Assembly: GCA_963764665.1 (NCBI GenBank) | Contig: CAVXTL010000012.1 | Location: 62,001-126,000, forward strand | Direction of reading: 5' to 3' | Length of the DNA: 64,000 nt | DNA from: JACVRW01 sp963764665 | Lineage (GTDB): Bacteria > Actinomycetota > Thermoleophilia > Solirubrobacterales > Thermoleophilaceae | Shown: one piece after another, positions 15,096-22,759 of the stretch | How positions within the stretch are numbered: the stretch's first letter is position 1 | How the letters are laid out: each line of letters starts with the position of its first letter | The notes under the pieces: generated by a model | What the model was told of the DNA's origin: nothing | The model's database searches: none | The model's input: the letters and a program-made list of their open reading frames with translations, nothing else | Translations under genes and position numbers: made by a program

Positions 15096-16316
15096 ATGCG
15101 CTTCTACGAGTACGAGTCGCGCGCCATCGTGCGCGACGCCGGGATCCCTGTGACCGACTTCGGCTTCGCGAAGACGCCCGAGGAGGCACGCGAGATCGCC
15201 GCCCGGATCGGCGGCCCCACGGTCATCAAGTCGCAGGTGCTGAGCGGAGGCCGGATGAAGGCCGGCGGCGTGCAGTTCGCCGACACGCCGGATGAGGCGG
15301 CCACGCATGCCGAGGCCGTCCTCCAGCTCGAGATCGGCGGGCACATGCCCCGGGGGGTGCTCGTGGACCCGCGCGCCCAGGTCAAGCAGGAGTACTACGC
15401 GGGCGTGGTGTGGGACGGCACCGCCAAGCGGCCGCTGATCCTCTTCAGCGACATGGGCGGGATCGACATCGAGCAGGTGGCCGAGGAGCACCCCGACCAC
15501 GTCGGGCGCCGCCACTTCTCGAACCTGCTGCCGTTCTCCGACTTCCAGGCGAAGCAGGTGATCGCCGACGCCGGGGTGACCGGCACGGAGCTCAACCGGC
15601 TCACGCCGATCGTGGCGCGGCTGGCGCGGCTGTTCCGTGACCGCGACATGACGCTCGCCGAGATCAACCCGCTGGCGCAGCTCGAGGACGGCACCTTCGT
15701 GGCGCTCGACGCCCACATGGAGATGGAGAACGAGGCGATGCCGCGCCAGAAGGCGGTCTTGCGCAAGATCGGCATCGAGGACGACGAGGGCACCCGCGAG
15801 GGCCACGAGCCCACTCCCTTCGAGGCGGCCGTGACGGCGATCGATGCCGCCGACCACCGCGGCGTGATCCAGGGCAAGGACACCGGCTTCCACGGCAACC
15901 TCGGGCTCGTGATCGGCGCCGGCGGCGGCTCGCTGACGCTCACCGACGCGGTCCGCTCGCAGGGCGGCAGCCCGGCCAACTACTCGGAGATCGGCGGCAA
16001 TCCGTCCGTGGCCAAGGCCTGCGGCCTGGCCAAGCAGGTGCTGCAGAAGGACGGCGTGGAGAAGATCGCGGTGATGATGTCGATCGTCTCCAACACCAGG
16101 GTCGACATCGTGGCCCGCGGCGTGATCAAGGCGTGCCTCGAGCTGGGCAAGGACCCCGGCGAGACGATCGCGATCTTCCGCATCCCGGGCGCCTGGGAGG
16201 AAGAGGGCTTCAAGATCCTCGACCGCTACGGCGTGGAGTACTGCGACCGCTCAGTATCCATGCACGAGGCGGCGCGGCGTGCGGTCGCGAAGATCCAGGG
16301 AGGCGCTCCGGCATGA
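15096..16316 (+). CDS. mtkA: Malate/succinate-CoA ligase beta subunit (MtkA/SucC)
   Basis: ATP-grasp subunit of an ADP-forming dicarboxylate-CoA ligase, 406 residues. The N-terminal ATP-grasp domain (MRFYEYESRAIVRDAGIPVT; TVIKSQVLSGGRMKAGGV) is followed by the metal-binding segment LAEINPLAQLEDG and the CoA-ligase domain (GLVIGAGGGSLTLTDAV; SPANYSEIGGNPS). The catalytic partner overlaps its stop codon, which implies one complex. Sequence alone cannot separate succinate from malate as substrate. The adjacent malyl-CoA-lyase-like gene, rather than TCA-cycle genes, favours malate thiokinase. The product would be malyl-CoA for cleavage into acetyl-CoA and glyoxylate. An itaconate-CoA ligase role is the main alternative. 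Confidence 0.85.
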   Translation: MRFYEYESRAIVRDAGIPVTDFGFAKTPEEAREIAARIGGPTVIKSQVLSGGRMKAGGVQFADTPDEAATHAEAVLQLEIGGHMPRGVLVDPRAQVKQEYYAGVVWDGTAKRPLILFSDMGGIDIEQVAEEHPDHVGRRHFSNLLPFSDFQAKQVIADAGVTGTELNRLTPIVARLARLFRDRDMTLAEINPLAQLEDGTFVALDAHMEMENEAMPRQKAVLRKIGIEDDEGTREGHEPTPFEAAVTAIDAADHRGVIQGKDTGFHGNLGLVIGAGGGSLTLTDAVRSQGGSPANYSEIGGNPSVAKACGLAKQVLQKDGVEKIAVMMSIVSNTRVDIVARGVIKACLELGKDPGETIAIFRIPGAWEEEGFKILDRYGVEYCDRSVSMHEAARRAVAKIQGGAPA

Positions 16317-17233
16317 GCATTCTCATCAACGAGGACACCACGTTCATCGTCCAGGGCATCACGGGGCGCGAGGCCGTGAACCTCACGCGCGAGTGCCTGG
16401 ACTACGGCTCGAAGATCGTCGGCGGCGTCACGCCGGGCAGGAAGGGCCGGGACGTTCACGGGGTCCCGGTCTTCGACACCGTCGAGCAGGTGGTGGAGCA
16501 CAACGGCGGCCGGGTGCCGGACGGGTCTGTCGTGACCGTGCCCCCCGCGTTCACCAAGGACGCGGTGCTCGAGGCGATCGAGGCCGGGATCGGCCTGATC
16601 GTGATCGTGACCGAGCGCATCCCGCGCGGCGACGTGGCTCAGATGGTCGAGGCGGCCGGCGCGCGCGGCGCCCGGATAATCGGGCCCAACTGCCTGGGCC
16701 TGGTGGTCCCGGGCGTGGCCAAGATGGGTGGAATCGGCGGACCCGCCAAGAACACCGGACAGGCCTACCAGCCCGGGAACGTGGGCGTGATGTCGCGGTC
16801 GGGCGGGATGACCACCGAGATCTCCTCGACCCTGACGGCTGCCGGCCTCGGCGTGTCCACCGCGATCTCGATCGGCGGCGACGCGATCATCGGATCCACG
16901 TACGCGGAGCTGATGCCGCTGTTCGAGGCCGACGAGCAGACCCAGGCGATCGTGATCTACACGGAGCCGGGCGGCCGCATGGAGGCCCAGCTAGCGGAAT
17001 GGGTGGCGGAGAACAACTCGCGGCTGCCGATCGTGGCGTTCATGGCGGGCCGCTTCATGGACGACGAGGAGATGAAGGGCATGTCCTTCGGCCACGCCGG
17101 CACGATCGTCGAGGGCAAGGAGGACACGGCCACCGAGAAGATCAACCGGCTCGAGGCCGCCGGGATTCCTGTCGTGGAGCGGATCGATGCCATCCCTGAC
17201 GCCGTCCGCGAGAAGCTCGGGGCGGCTGCCTGA
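16313..17233 (+). CDS. mtkB: Malate/succinate-CoA ligase alpha subunit (MtkB/SucD)
   Basis: CoA-binding and phosphohistidine subunit of the ligase, 306 residues. The N-terminal Rossmann CoA-binding domain begins MSILINEDTTFIVQGITGRE and contains GGVTPGRKG. The active-site histidine is in SFGHAGTIVEG, and the preceding GPNCLGLV and SRSGGMTTEISSTL blocks are typical of SucD. The start ATG overlaps the mtkA stop by four bases (ATGA), and the ferredoxin-like gene starts on its own stop codon (TGATG), so the operon is translationally coupled throughout. It works with MtkA to charge a dicarboxylate with CoA through a phosphorylated enzyme. Confidence 0.88.
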   Translation: MSILINEDTTFIVQGITGREAVNLTRECLDYGSKIVGGVTPGRKGRDVHGVPVFDTVEQVVEHNGGRVPDGSVVTVPPAFTKDAVLEAIEAGIGLIVIVTERIPRGDVAQMVEAAGARGARIIGPNCLGLVVPGVAKMGGIGGPAKNTGQAYQPGNVGVMSRSGGMTTEISSTLTAAGLGVSTAISIGGDAIIGSTYAELMPLFEADEQTQAIVIYTEPGGRMEAQLAEWVAENNSRLPIVAFMAGRFMDDEEMKGMSFGHAGTIVEGKEDTATEKINRLEAAGIPVVERIDAIPDAVREKLGAAA

Positions 17234-17472
17234 TGCCGGGTCTCTTCATCGACGTCGAGGTGGGCGAGAGCGTGCGCGGCGACGTGGAGCTGGCCAGGAA
17301 GCTCGAGGAGGTCTGCCCGGTGGACATCTTCAAGGCCACCGATGCCGGGGTGGAGATCGTGGAGCAGCAGCTCGACGAGTGCGTGCTCTGCGAGCTCTGC
17401 CTCGAGGCTGCGCCTCCCGGAGCGGTTCGCGTGGTGAAGCTCTACGAAGGCACTGCGCTCGAGCGCAATTGA
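17233..17472 (+). CDS. Single-cluster ferredoxin-like protein
   Basis: A 79-residue protein with four cysteines, C28 (VCPVDIF) and C50/C53/C56 (CVLCELC). This is enough for one [4Fe-4S] cluster and resembles the FixX-type arrangement with the second cluster site lost. It overlaps the mtkB stop by one base and ends the operon. None of the lyase or ligase reactions needs an electron carrier, so its role is unclear. It could serve an unlinked oxidoreductase or be structural for the complex. The last cysteine is followed by LEAAPPGAV rather than the classical CP, so cluster binding should be checked. Confidence 0.7.
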   Translation: MPGLFIDVEVGESVRGDVELARKLEEVCPVDIFKATDAGVEIVEQQLDECVLCELCLEAAPPGAVRVVKLYEGTALERN

Positions 17473-17546
17473 GCCCGCGGGGTTCAAGCAGGCGCTTGGC
17501 GGGTAGACCACAGACATGACGGTCGGAGACGACCGCCAGAGGGGAA

Positions 17547-17568
17547 ATCGGGGCGCGGGAGCCCCGAT
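17547..17568 (+). terminator. Hairpin after the mtk/mcl operon
   Basis: ATCGGGGC-N6-GCCCCGAT with flanking GGGG/CCCC, 75 bp after the ferredoxin-like stop codon and 30 bp before the thioesterase gene. It lacks a good T-run. Confidence 0.5.
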
Positions 17569-17597
17569 CCCCGCTCTCTCTCCATAAAGTCCGCCGC

Positions 17598-18014
17598 GTG
17601 AGCCGTCACGGCGTGGATCCCGCGCTCTATCGGGAGCGCATCGCCGGCAGCTTCCCGGGCCGGCTCGGGGTGGAGGTCGTGAGCATCGAGGACGAGCGGG
17701 TCGAGGGCCGGCTGGTGGTGGACGAGCGCCATCTGCACCCCGGCGGCTCGGTCCACGGCGGCGTCTGGGTGGCGTTCGCCGACACCGTTGCCGCCTGGGG
17801 CACTCTGCGCAACCTCCCCGCCGGCCACGACTTCACGACCGTCGAGCTCAAGACGAACGTGTTCGCACCGGCGGTGACCGGCGACGTGCTCGTGGCCGTG
17901 GGGACGCCCCTGCACCGCGGACGGCGCACCCAGGCGTGGGAGGTGCGCTGCCACAAGGGCGACCGTCTCGCGGCCTTCTTCGTGTGCACCCAGATGGTGC
18001 TGGCGCCGGCCTGA
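17598..18014 (+). CDS. PaaI-family hot-dog thioesterase
   Basis: Acyl-CoA thioesterase of the PaaI/hotdog family, 138 residues. The signature HPGGSVHGGVWVAFADTVAA carries the HGG loop and the catalytic acidic residue, and FTTVELKTNVFAPAVTGDVL forms the central strand pair. Such enzymes hydrolyse aromatic or short acyl-CoA esters to relieve CoA sequestration. The true substrate is unknown. The start is GTG 17598. It is convergent with the SCP2-like gene, with two bases between the stop codons. Confidence 0.88.
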   Translation: MSRHGVDPALYRERIAGSFPGRLGVEVVSIEDERVEGRLVVDERHLHPGGSVHGGVWVAFADTVAAWGTLRNLPAGHDFTTVELKTNVFAPAVTGDVLVAVGTPLHRGRRTQAWEVRCHKGDRLAAFFVCTQMVLAPA

Positions 18015-18016
18015 GG

Positions 18017-18367
18017 CTACGCGCGCGCCCGCTGGCGCTCGATCACGGCGCCGAGCAGCTTCATCACGGCGGAATCGCCCGTGACCTTCACGTGGCCGTG
18101 CTCGTAGGCGTCGATCCAATGGCTGAGCCGGCCGTCCGCCGCGAGCTCGTTGAAGTGGGAGCGCGCGATCGACACGTCCAGGCGGGCATCCGCGGCCGGG
18201 TCCTTCGTGATCACCGGACCGGGCACCTCGACCCTCCAGACCGGCACATCCCCGCGCGAGCGCAGCTCGAGCCGGACCACGAGCTTCAGCCGGCGTAGAG
18301 CGGGGATCTCCTCCCCCAGGCGCTCGACTGCGCCGGCGATCAGCGTCTTCGTGTCTCCTGACGACAC
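18017..18367 (-). CDS. SCP2-like sterol/lipid-carrier domain protein
   Basis: A 116-residue cytoplasmic protein built of one SCP2 (sterol carrier protein 2)-type domain. The alternating strand pattern RLKLVVRLELRSRGDVPVWR, the middle PAADARLDVSIARSHFNEL and the terminal YEHGHVKVTGDSAVMKLLGA are characteristic. Family members bind acyl chains or sterol-like lipids in a hydrophobic tunnel. No enzymatic residues are evident. It is convergent with the thioesterase, whose lipid-related role is compatible. Confidence 0.75.
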   Translation of the reverse strand: MSSGDTKTLIAGAVERLGEEIPALRRLKLVVRLELRSRGDVPVWRVEVPGPVITKDPAADARLDVSIARSHFNELAADGRLSHWIDAYEHGHVKVTGDSAVMKLLGAVIERQRARA

Positions 18368-18454
18368 GCCGCGATTCTGGCAGAGACAGCGGGCTCCCGG
18401 TCTAGAGCCCAGGTGCCGGACCTAAACCTCTGGGGGGCAGTTCTGGACGAATTT

Positions 18455-18482
18455 TTGACGAGAGCCCAAACCGCGCTTACGT
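18455..18482 (+). promoter_or_regulatory. Possible sigma-A-type promoter for the lysyl-oxidase-like gene
   Basis: TTGACG (18455-18460), a 16-bp spacer, then TTACGT (18477-18482), about 70 bases before the start at 18555, in otherwise gene-free sequence. The -35 fits well and the -10 only partly. Confidence 0.35.
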
Positions 18483-18554
18483 TGGATCCAGGCCCGGGCC
18501 GCAGGACGCGGCCACCGCGGGTCCCGTTGCTGATCCTCAACCTCGCCGATTGGG

Positions 18555-20474
18555 ATGATCTTGACTACTCAAACACGCCGTCTTTCGCGCCGCGCCATTG
18601 CGGCAATCGTGTCATTGCTCGTTCTCGCAGGCCTGCTCGCCGCCACAGTGGTGCCGGCGACCGGAGCCGAGGGTGACGAGCTCCTTCCCGACCTCGTTGC
18701 CGAGCCTGTGGGTCAGGCCGACACCACGGCCACCACCGACACCGTCGACGGCCAGACGCGGCTTCTGCTGCGCTTTACGAGCTACGTCCGCAACATCGGA
18801 GCCGGACCTCTCGAGGTCACCGGCGTGAACCCCGTGAACGGACGGATCAGCGGCGCCGGACTCAACCAGGTCCTGACGCACAACCACGACACGGACCTCA
18901 ACGGGATCCTCGACAAGACCTCGGTTCCGCTTCCCGGCGCCGAGCTCAAGTACGAGACCACGGACCTCCACAACCACTGGCACTTCCAGCGGGCGGCGCG
19001 TTACTCGCTGTGGAACGAGGCCAAGAACGCTGAGATCGACGCTTCCAGCAAGGTCGGCTTCTGCTTCCTGGACATCGGCCACGGCGATCCGAACTACAAC
19101 CCCGCTCTCGACGCCCCGATCCACTTCCAGTACTCGGGGACCGTGGCGCCGAAGACGTTCGGGAGCAGCACGAACAACTGCCTCGCGCACCTTCCGTCCT
19201 TCCCGGACCCCAACGACAACGTCGTCCCGCAGCGGACGCAGATCGACATGGGCATCAGCACCGGGTGGCGTGACGTGTACGAGCGCACCCTGCCGTTCCA
19301 GTACATCGACGTGTCCAACCTGCAGCCGGGCCACTTCTGGCTCCGGTCCCAGGTCGATCCCGACAACCTGCTCCGCGAGTCGAACAAGGCCAACAACACG
19401 CCGGTCTTCGCCACGGCGAAGTCCACCGTGCCGGGCTACATCGCGAAGCCGATCGGCACCGTGAACCCGTTCCAGGTGAGCGGCGTCAAGGACTCGACCT
19501 CGACGATCACGCTGTCGCAGACCTCGTTCCGCAACACCGCGGTGGGCACCCCCCTCCTCGGCGATCCGCGCTACAAGATCGTGGAGCAGCCGGAGCACGG
19601 GACCGTCGCCCCGCCCGCCGGCGTGGTGCCGGACGCTCAGGGCTGGTTCGCCGGCTCGCAGGTGATCTACAAGAAGGACGGCTCGTACAACGGCCCGGAC
19701 GAGTTCAAGTTCGCGGTCAAGCAGGCCACGAGCCAGTTCCCGCTCAACCCTGCCAGCGCCAGCGTGATGCTGCAGGTGGGTAGCGGCAACGGCGACACCT
19801 CCGTGGGCATCAGCGGTGCACCGGCCTGGCTCTACACGAGCCAGGGCGCGGCGCTGACCGCCGCGGTGAACCCGGTCGAGACGCCCAGCTGGGCCGTCGA
19901 GGGAGTCACCGGCGGCGACGCCACCGTGGGCACCATCGACACGAGCGGGTTCTACAAGGCGCCCGCAAAGGTGCCCGCCGACGGCAAGGTGCGGATCACC
20001 GCCACCGCAGCCGACGGCACGTTCGACGCGGTCGAGATCCCGATTCGGGCACGTCCGACGCCGCCGGCCACTCCGGATCTCCCGGATCCGCCGCTGCCGC
20101 CGAGCGACCCGAACCCGCCGAGCAACCCGACCACGCCCGTGAAGCCGCTGTCGAAGCCGCTGATCGCGCGGAACGGGCGACGCCTGATCGTGAAGTTCAT
20201 GCCCGGCAAGACCGGCAAGCTGAGCATCACGGTCAAGCGCAAGGGCAAGCGCATCGCCAGCTGCAAGGTCGGCGTCGTGCGGGCTCGCGCAGCCACCTGC
20301 CGCTTCACCCTCAAGAAGTCGAAGGTGAAGAAGCTGAACGGCAGCCTGAGCGTGTACGGCAAGCTCACCGTCAGGGGCAAGACCGTGGCGACCCGGAAGA
20401 CCACCGTGTCGCTCAAGGTCAAGGCCAGCAGCACTCGAATCGGACCCCTCTGCGTCCTCACTCCGCTCAAGTAG
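18555..20474 (+). CDS. Secreted lysyl-oxidase-like copper protein with repeat/Ig-like C-terminus
   Basis: Large exported protein, 639 residues. The signal peptide (IAAIVSLLVLAGLLAATVVP) leads to a lysyl-oxidase-family domain (about 45-290). Its key marker is the copper-site motif HNHWHFQ, with a WRDVYERTLPFQYIDVSNLQ segment and a YxLxxxxDPxNLLRESNKANNT-like end typical of the family. After it come Ig-like or cadherin-like strands (about 300-500), a proline-rich hinge (PPLPPSDPNPPSNP) and a basic beta domain rich in Lys and Arg (about 530-630). Lysyl oxidases deaminate protein lysines to allysine, allowing cross-linking. Bacterial homologues are known but little studied. The quinone-forming Lys/Tyr pair cannot be confirmed by eye. 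Tandem hairpins follow the gene. Confidence 0.8.
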   Translation: MILTTQTRRLSRRAIAAIVSLLVLAGLLAATVVPATGAEGDELLPDLVAEPVGQADTTATTDTVDGQTRLLLRFTSYVRNIGAGPLEVTGVNPVNGRISGAGLNQVLTHNHDTDLNGILDKTSVPLPGAELKYETTDLHNHWHFQRAARYSLWNEAKNAEIDASSKVGFCFLDIGHGDPNYNPALDAPIHFQYSGTVAPKTFGSSTNNCLAHLPSFPDPNDNVVPQRTQIDMGISTGWRDVYERTLPFQYIDVSNLQPGHFWLRSQVDPDNLLRESNKANNTPVFATAKSTVPGYIAKPIGTVNPFQVSGVKDSTSTITLSQTSFRNTAVGTPLLGDPRYKIVEQPEHGTVAPPAGVVPDAQGWFAGSQVIYKKDGSYNGPDEFKFAVKQATSQFPLNPASASVMLQVGSGNGDTSVGISGAPAWLYTSQGAALTAAVNPVETPSWAVEGVTGGDATVGTIDTSGFYKAPAKVPADGKVRITATAADGTFDAVEIPIRARPTPPATPDLPDPPLPPSDPNPPSNPTTPVKPLSKPLIARNGRRLIVKFMPGKTGKLSITVKRKGKRIASCKVGVVRARAATCRFTLKKSKVKKLNGSLSVYGKLTVRGKTVATRKTTVSLKVKASSTRIGPLCVLTPLK

Positions 20475-20484
20475 TGAGGATGCC

Positions 20485-20512
20485 GCGGGCCCTCGCCTAG
20501 GCGAGGGCCCGC
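20485..20512 (+). terminator. Perfect 28-bp palindrome, terminator of the lysyl-oxidase-like gene
   Basis: Arms GCGGGCCCTCGCCT and its exact complement with no loop spacer, 10 bases after the stop codon. Confidence 0.75.
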
Positions 20513-20520
20513 ATGTCGTG

Positions 20521-20546
20521 CGAAGCGGCCCTCCGGGGCCGCTTCG
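20521..20546 (+). terminator. Second tandem hairpin
   Basis: CGAAGCGGCCC-N4-GGGCCGCTTCG followed by TCGTTGT, immediately after the first hairpin; together they form a tandem terminator before the esterase gene. Confidence 0.65.
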
Positions 20547-20591
20547 TCGTTGTGGCGCAACTCCCGGGGCAGACCCGGGTTTCGGCACGCG

Positions 20592-21482
20592 ATGCGGCTA
20601 CGGACGGTGATCGGCTCGACGGTGGCGCTCGCCGCGCTGCTCCCCGCCACCGCGCAGGCCGCCACGTGCGTGCCCTCCGCCCCGCGCACCGTCGCCTACC
20701 GCTCCATCCCCGGCGTGGAGCGCAACCTGACGAGCCTGGACCTGTACGTGCCGCCTGCCCGCTGCCGCAAGCGCGACCGCGTGCCCGTGGTCGTGTGGGT
20801 CCACGGCGGCGGGTACCGCAAGGGAGACAAGGCCCAGCAGGTGGCCGACAAGGTGGCCCTGTTCGCCAAGCGCGGGTGGATCTTCGCCAGCGTCAACTAC
20901 CGGCTGACGAAGCTCACCGACCCGGTTCCGGCCCGCTACCCCACCCACTACGACGACGTGGCGGCGGCCGTGGCCTGGCTGCGGACCCACGTGAAGCGGC
21001 GCGGCGGCGACCCGCGGCGCATCGCCCTGCTCGGACATTCCGCCGGCGCGGACATCGTCAGCAACGTGGCCGTCAACCCCAACTACCTGCGCCGCCACCG
21101 CCAGCGGCTGACCGCTCTCCGCTGCTTCGCCCCACTCGACACCGCGGGCTTCGACAAGCCGCGGGCCAGCCCCAGGGAGCAGGTCCAGTGGCGCCTGGCC
21201 CTCGGGAACAAGGCCGACTACATGACCTCCACCTCGGCCACCCTCATCGCCCGCCGCGGCACCGGCATCGCGCCGGCGCTGACGGTCTACCGGGGCACGC
21301 CGGGACGCCAGCGCATCGAGACGGCCTTCGCCGCGCGCCTGCGGACGCTGGACGTGCCGGTGACCCTGGTGGACGCCCGGTCGCTCAACCACGCCCAGGT
21401 CAACGCTCGCATCGGGGCCCCGGGGGACACGGTCATGACACCGCCGCTCGTGTCCTTCCTGCGGGGCTGCTTCAGGCCCTAG
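20592..21482 (+). CDS. Secreted alpha/beta-hydrolase (BD-FAE/esterase-lipase type)
   Basis: Exported esterase-like protein, 296 residues from ATG 20592. A signal peptide (TVIGSTVALAALLPATAQAA) precedes an alpha/beta-hydrolase fold. The oxyanion-hole motif is VWVHGGGYRKGDK, the nucleophile elbow GHSAGADIVSNVA carries the catalytic serine, and a late histidine is in SLNHAQVNARIG. This HGGG/GxSAG pattern is typical of the hormone-sensitive-lipase/BD-FAE group, which removes ester groups from small esters or decorated polysaccharides. Substrate unknown. The frame opens further upstream, but that stretch overlaps the terminator hairpins. It is convergent with the acyl-CoA dehydrogenase gene. Confidence 0.8.
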   Translation: MRLRTVIGSTVALAALLPATAQAATCVPSAPRTVAYRSIPGVERNLTSLDLYVPPARCRKRDRVPVVVWVHGGGYRKGDKAQQVADKVALFAKRGWIFASVNYRLTKLTDPVPARYPTHYDDVAAAVAWLRTHVKRRGGDPRRIALLGHSAGADIVSNVAVNPNYLRRHRQRLTALRCFAPLDTAGFDKPRASPREQVQWRLALGNKADYMTSTSATLIARRGTGIAPALTVYRGTPGRQRIETAFAARLRTLDVPVTLVDARSLNHAQVNARIGAPGDTVMTPPLVSFLRGCFRP

Positions 21483-21495
21483 CCCCCGGCTGTCG

Positions 21496-22698
21496 TCAGA
21501 TCTTGTTGCGCTCGAGCAGCTTCTTGCCGATCACCATGCGCTGGATCTCGGAGGTGCCCTCGCCGATGAGCAGCAGCGGAGCGTCGCGGTAGAGGCGCTC
21601 GATCTCGTACTCCTTCGAGTACCCGTAGCCGCCGTGGATGCGGAAGCACTCCTCCACGACCTCCTTGCCGGTCTCGGAGGCGAACAGCTTGGCCATGCCG
21701 GCCTCGAGGTCGGAACGCTCGCCGGCGTCCTTCATACGGGCTGCCTTGAGGGTCAGCAGGCGGGCGGCCTCCACCTTTGTGGCCATGTCGGCGAGCTTGA
21801 ACTGGATCGCCTGGTGCTTGGCGATCTCGCGGCCGAAGGTCTTGCGCTCCTGGGAGTAGCGCAGCGCCAGCTCGAGCGCGCGCTGGGCGATGCCCACCCC
21901 GCGCGCCGCCACGTTCACCCGGCCGACCTCGAGGGCGTCCATCATCTGTGAGAAGCCCTTGCCCAGCCCGGCCTCCTCGCCGCCGAGGATGCGGTCGGGC
22001 GGGCAGCGGAATCCGCTGTACACGAGCTCGGTGGACTCCACGCCCTTGTAGCCCATCTTCTTGATCTGCGGCGGCACCGTGAGACCGGGTACCTCCGAGG
22101 CGCCGGGCTCCTTCTCCGTGATGAAGCAGGTCATGCCGCGGTGGGGCGGGTCGGCCTTGGTGTCCGTCTTCATGAGCACGAACACGAGGCCAGAGCGGAG
22201 GCCGTTCGTGACCCACATCTTCTGCCCGTTCAGCTCCCAGTCGCCGTCGTCCAGCTTCTTGGCGACCGACTTGATGCCCTGGACATCGGAGCCCACCTCG
22301 GGCTCGGAGAGCGAGAAGGCCGCACGGATCTCGCCGGTGGCCATGCGCGGAAGGAACTCCTGCTTCTGCTCGTCGCTCCCGAACTTCATGAGCAGGTACG
22401 AGCCGATGAAGTGCGTGTTCACGATGCCCGACACCGAGATCCAGCCGCGTGAGAGCTCCTCCACGATCATCGCGTAGGTGGTGAGGTCCAGCGCCATCCC
22501 GCCGTACTCCTCGGGGATCGTCACGCCGAACAGCCCGAGCTCGCGCATCTGCTCGACGAGCCCGTCGGGGAACTTGTCCTCGTGGTCGTGCTCCTCGGCG
22601 ATGGGGAGCACCTCGTTGTCCACGAACTGGCGGACCATGTCGGTGATCGCCTTCTGCTCGTCGGTCTTCTCGGTGTACGCGCTCGCGGTTACTGCCAT
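21496..22698 (-). CDS. Acyl-CoA dehydrogenase
   Basis: FAD-dependent alpha,beta-dehydrogenation of an acyl-CoA, passing electrons to electron-transfer flavoprotein. The ~400-residue protein shows both family signatures: AAFSLSEPEVGSDVQGIKSV (FAD/substrate loop) and the C-terminal KHQAIQFKLADMATKVEAAR, then GGYGYSKEYEIERLYRDA. The catalytic base glutamate is in LLIGEGTSEIQR. Start ATG 22698 (MAVTASAYTEK) is chosen; the open frame extends upstream into arginine-rich sequence overlapping the next gene. Chain-length preference is not readable; the overall look is of the short/medium-chain type. Confidence 0.93.
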   Translation of the reverse strand: MAVTASAYTEKTDEQKAITDMVRQFVDNEVLPIAEEHDHEDKFPDGLVEQMRELGLFGVTIPEEYGGMALDLTTYAMIVEELSRGWISVSGIVNTHFIGSYLLMKFGSDEQKQEFLPRMATGEIRAAFSLSEPEVGSDVQGIKSVAKKLDDGDWELNGQKMWVTNGLRSGLVFVLMKTDTKADPPHRGMTCFITEKEPGASEVPGLTVPPQIKKMGYKGVESTELVYSGFRCPPDRILGGEEAGLGKGFSQMMDALEVGRVNVAARGVGIAQRALELALRYSQERKTFGREIAKHQAIQFKLADMATKVEAARLLTLKAARMKDAGERSDLEAGMAKLFASETGKEVVEECFRIHGGYGYSKEYEIERLYRDAPLLLIGEGTSEIQRMVIGKKLLERNKI

Positions 22699-22759
22699 GG
22701 AATAGGTGCTCCGGTGTCGTTGAGTCGGTCGGTCGAGGCGAACGGAGGATACCTGCGGG

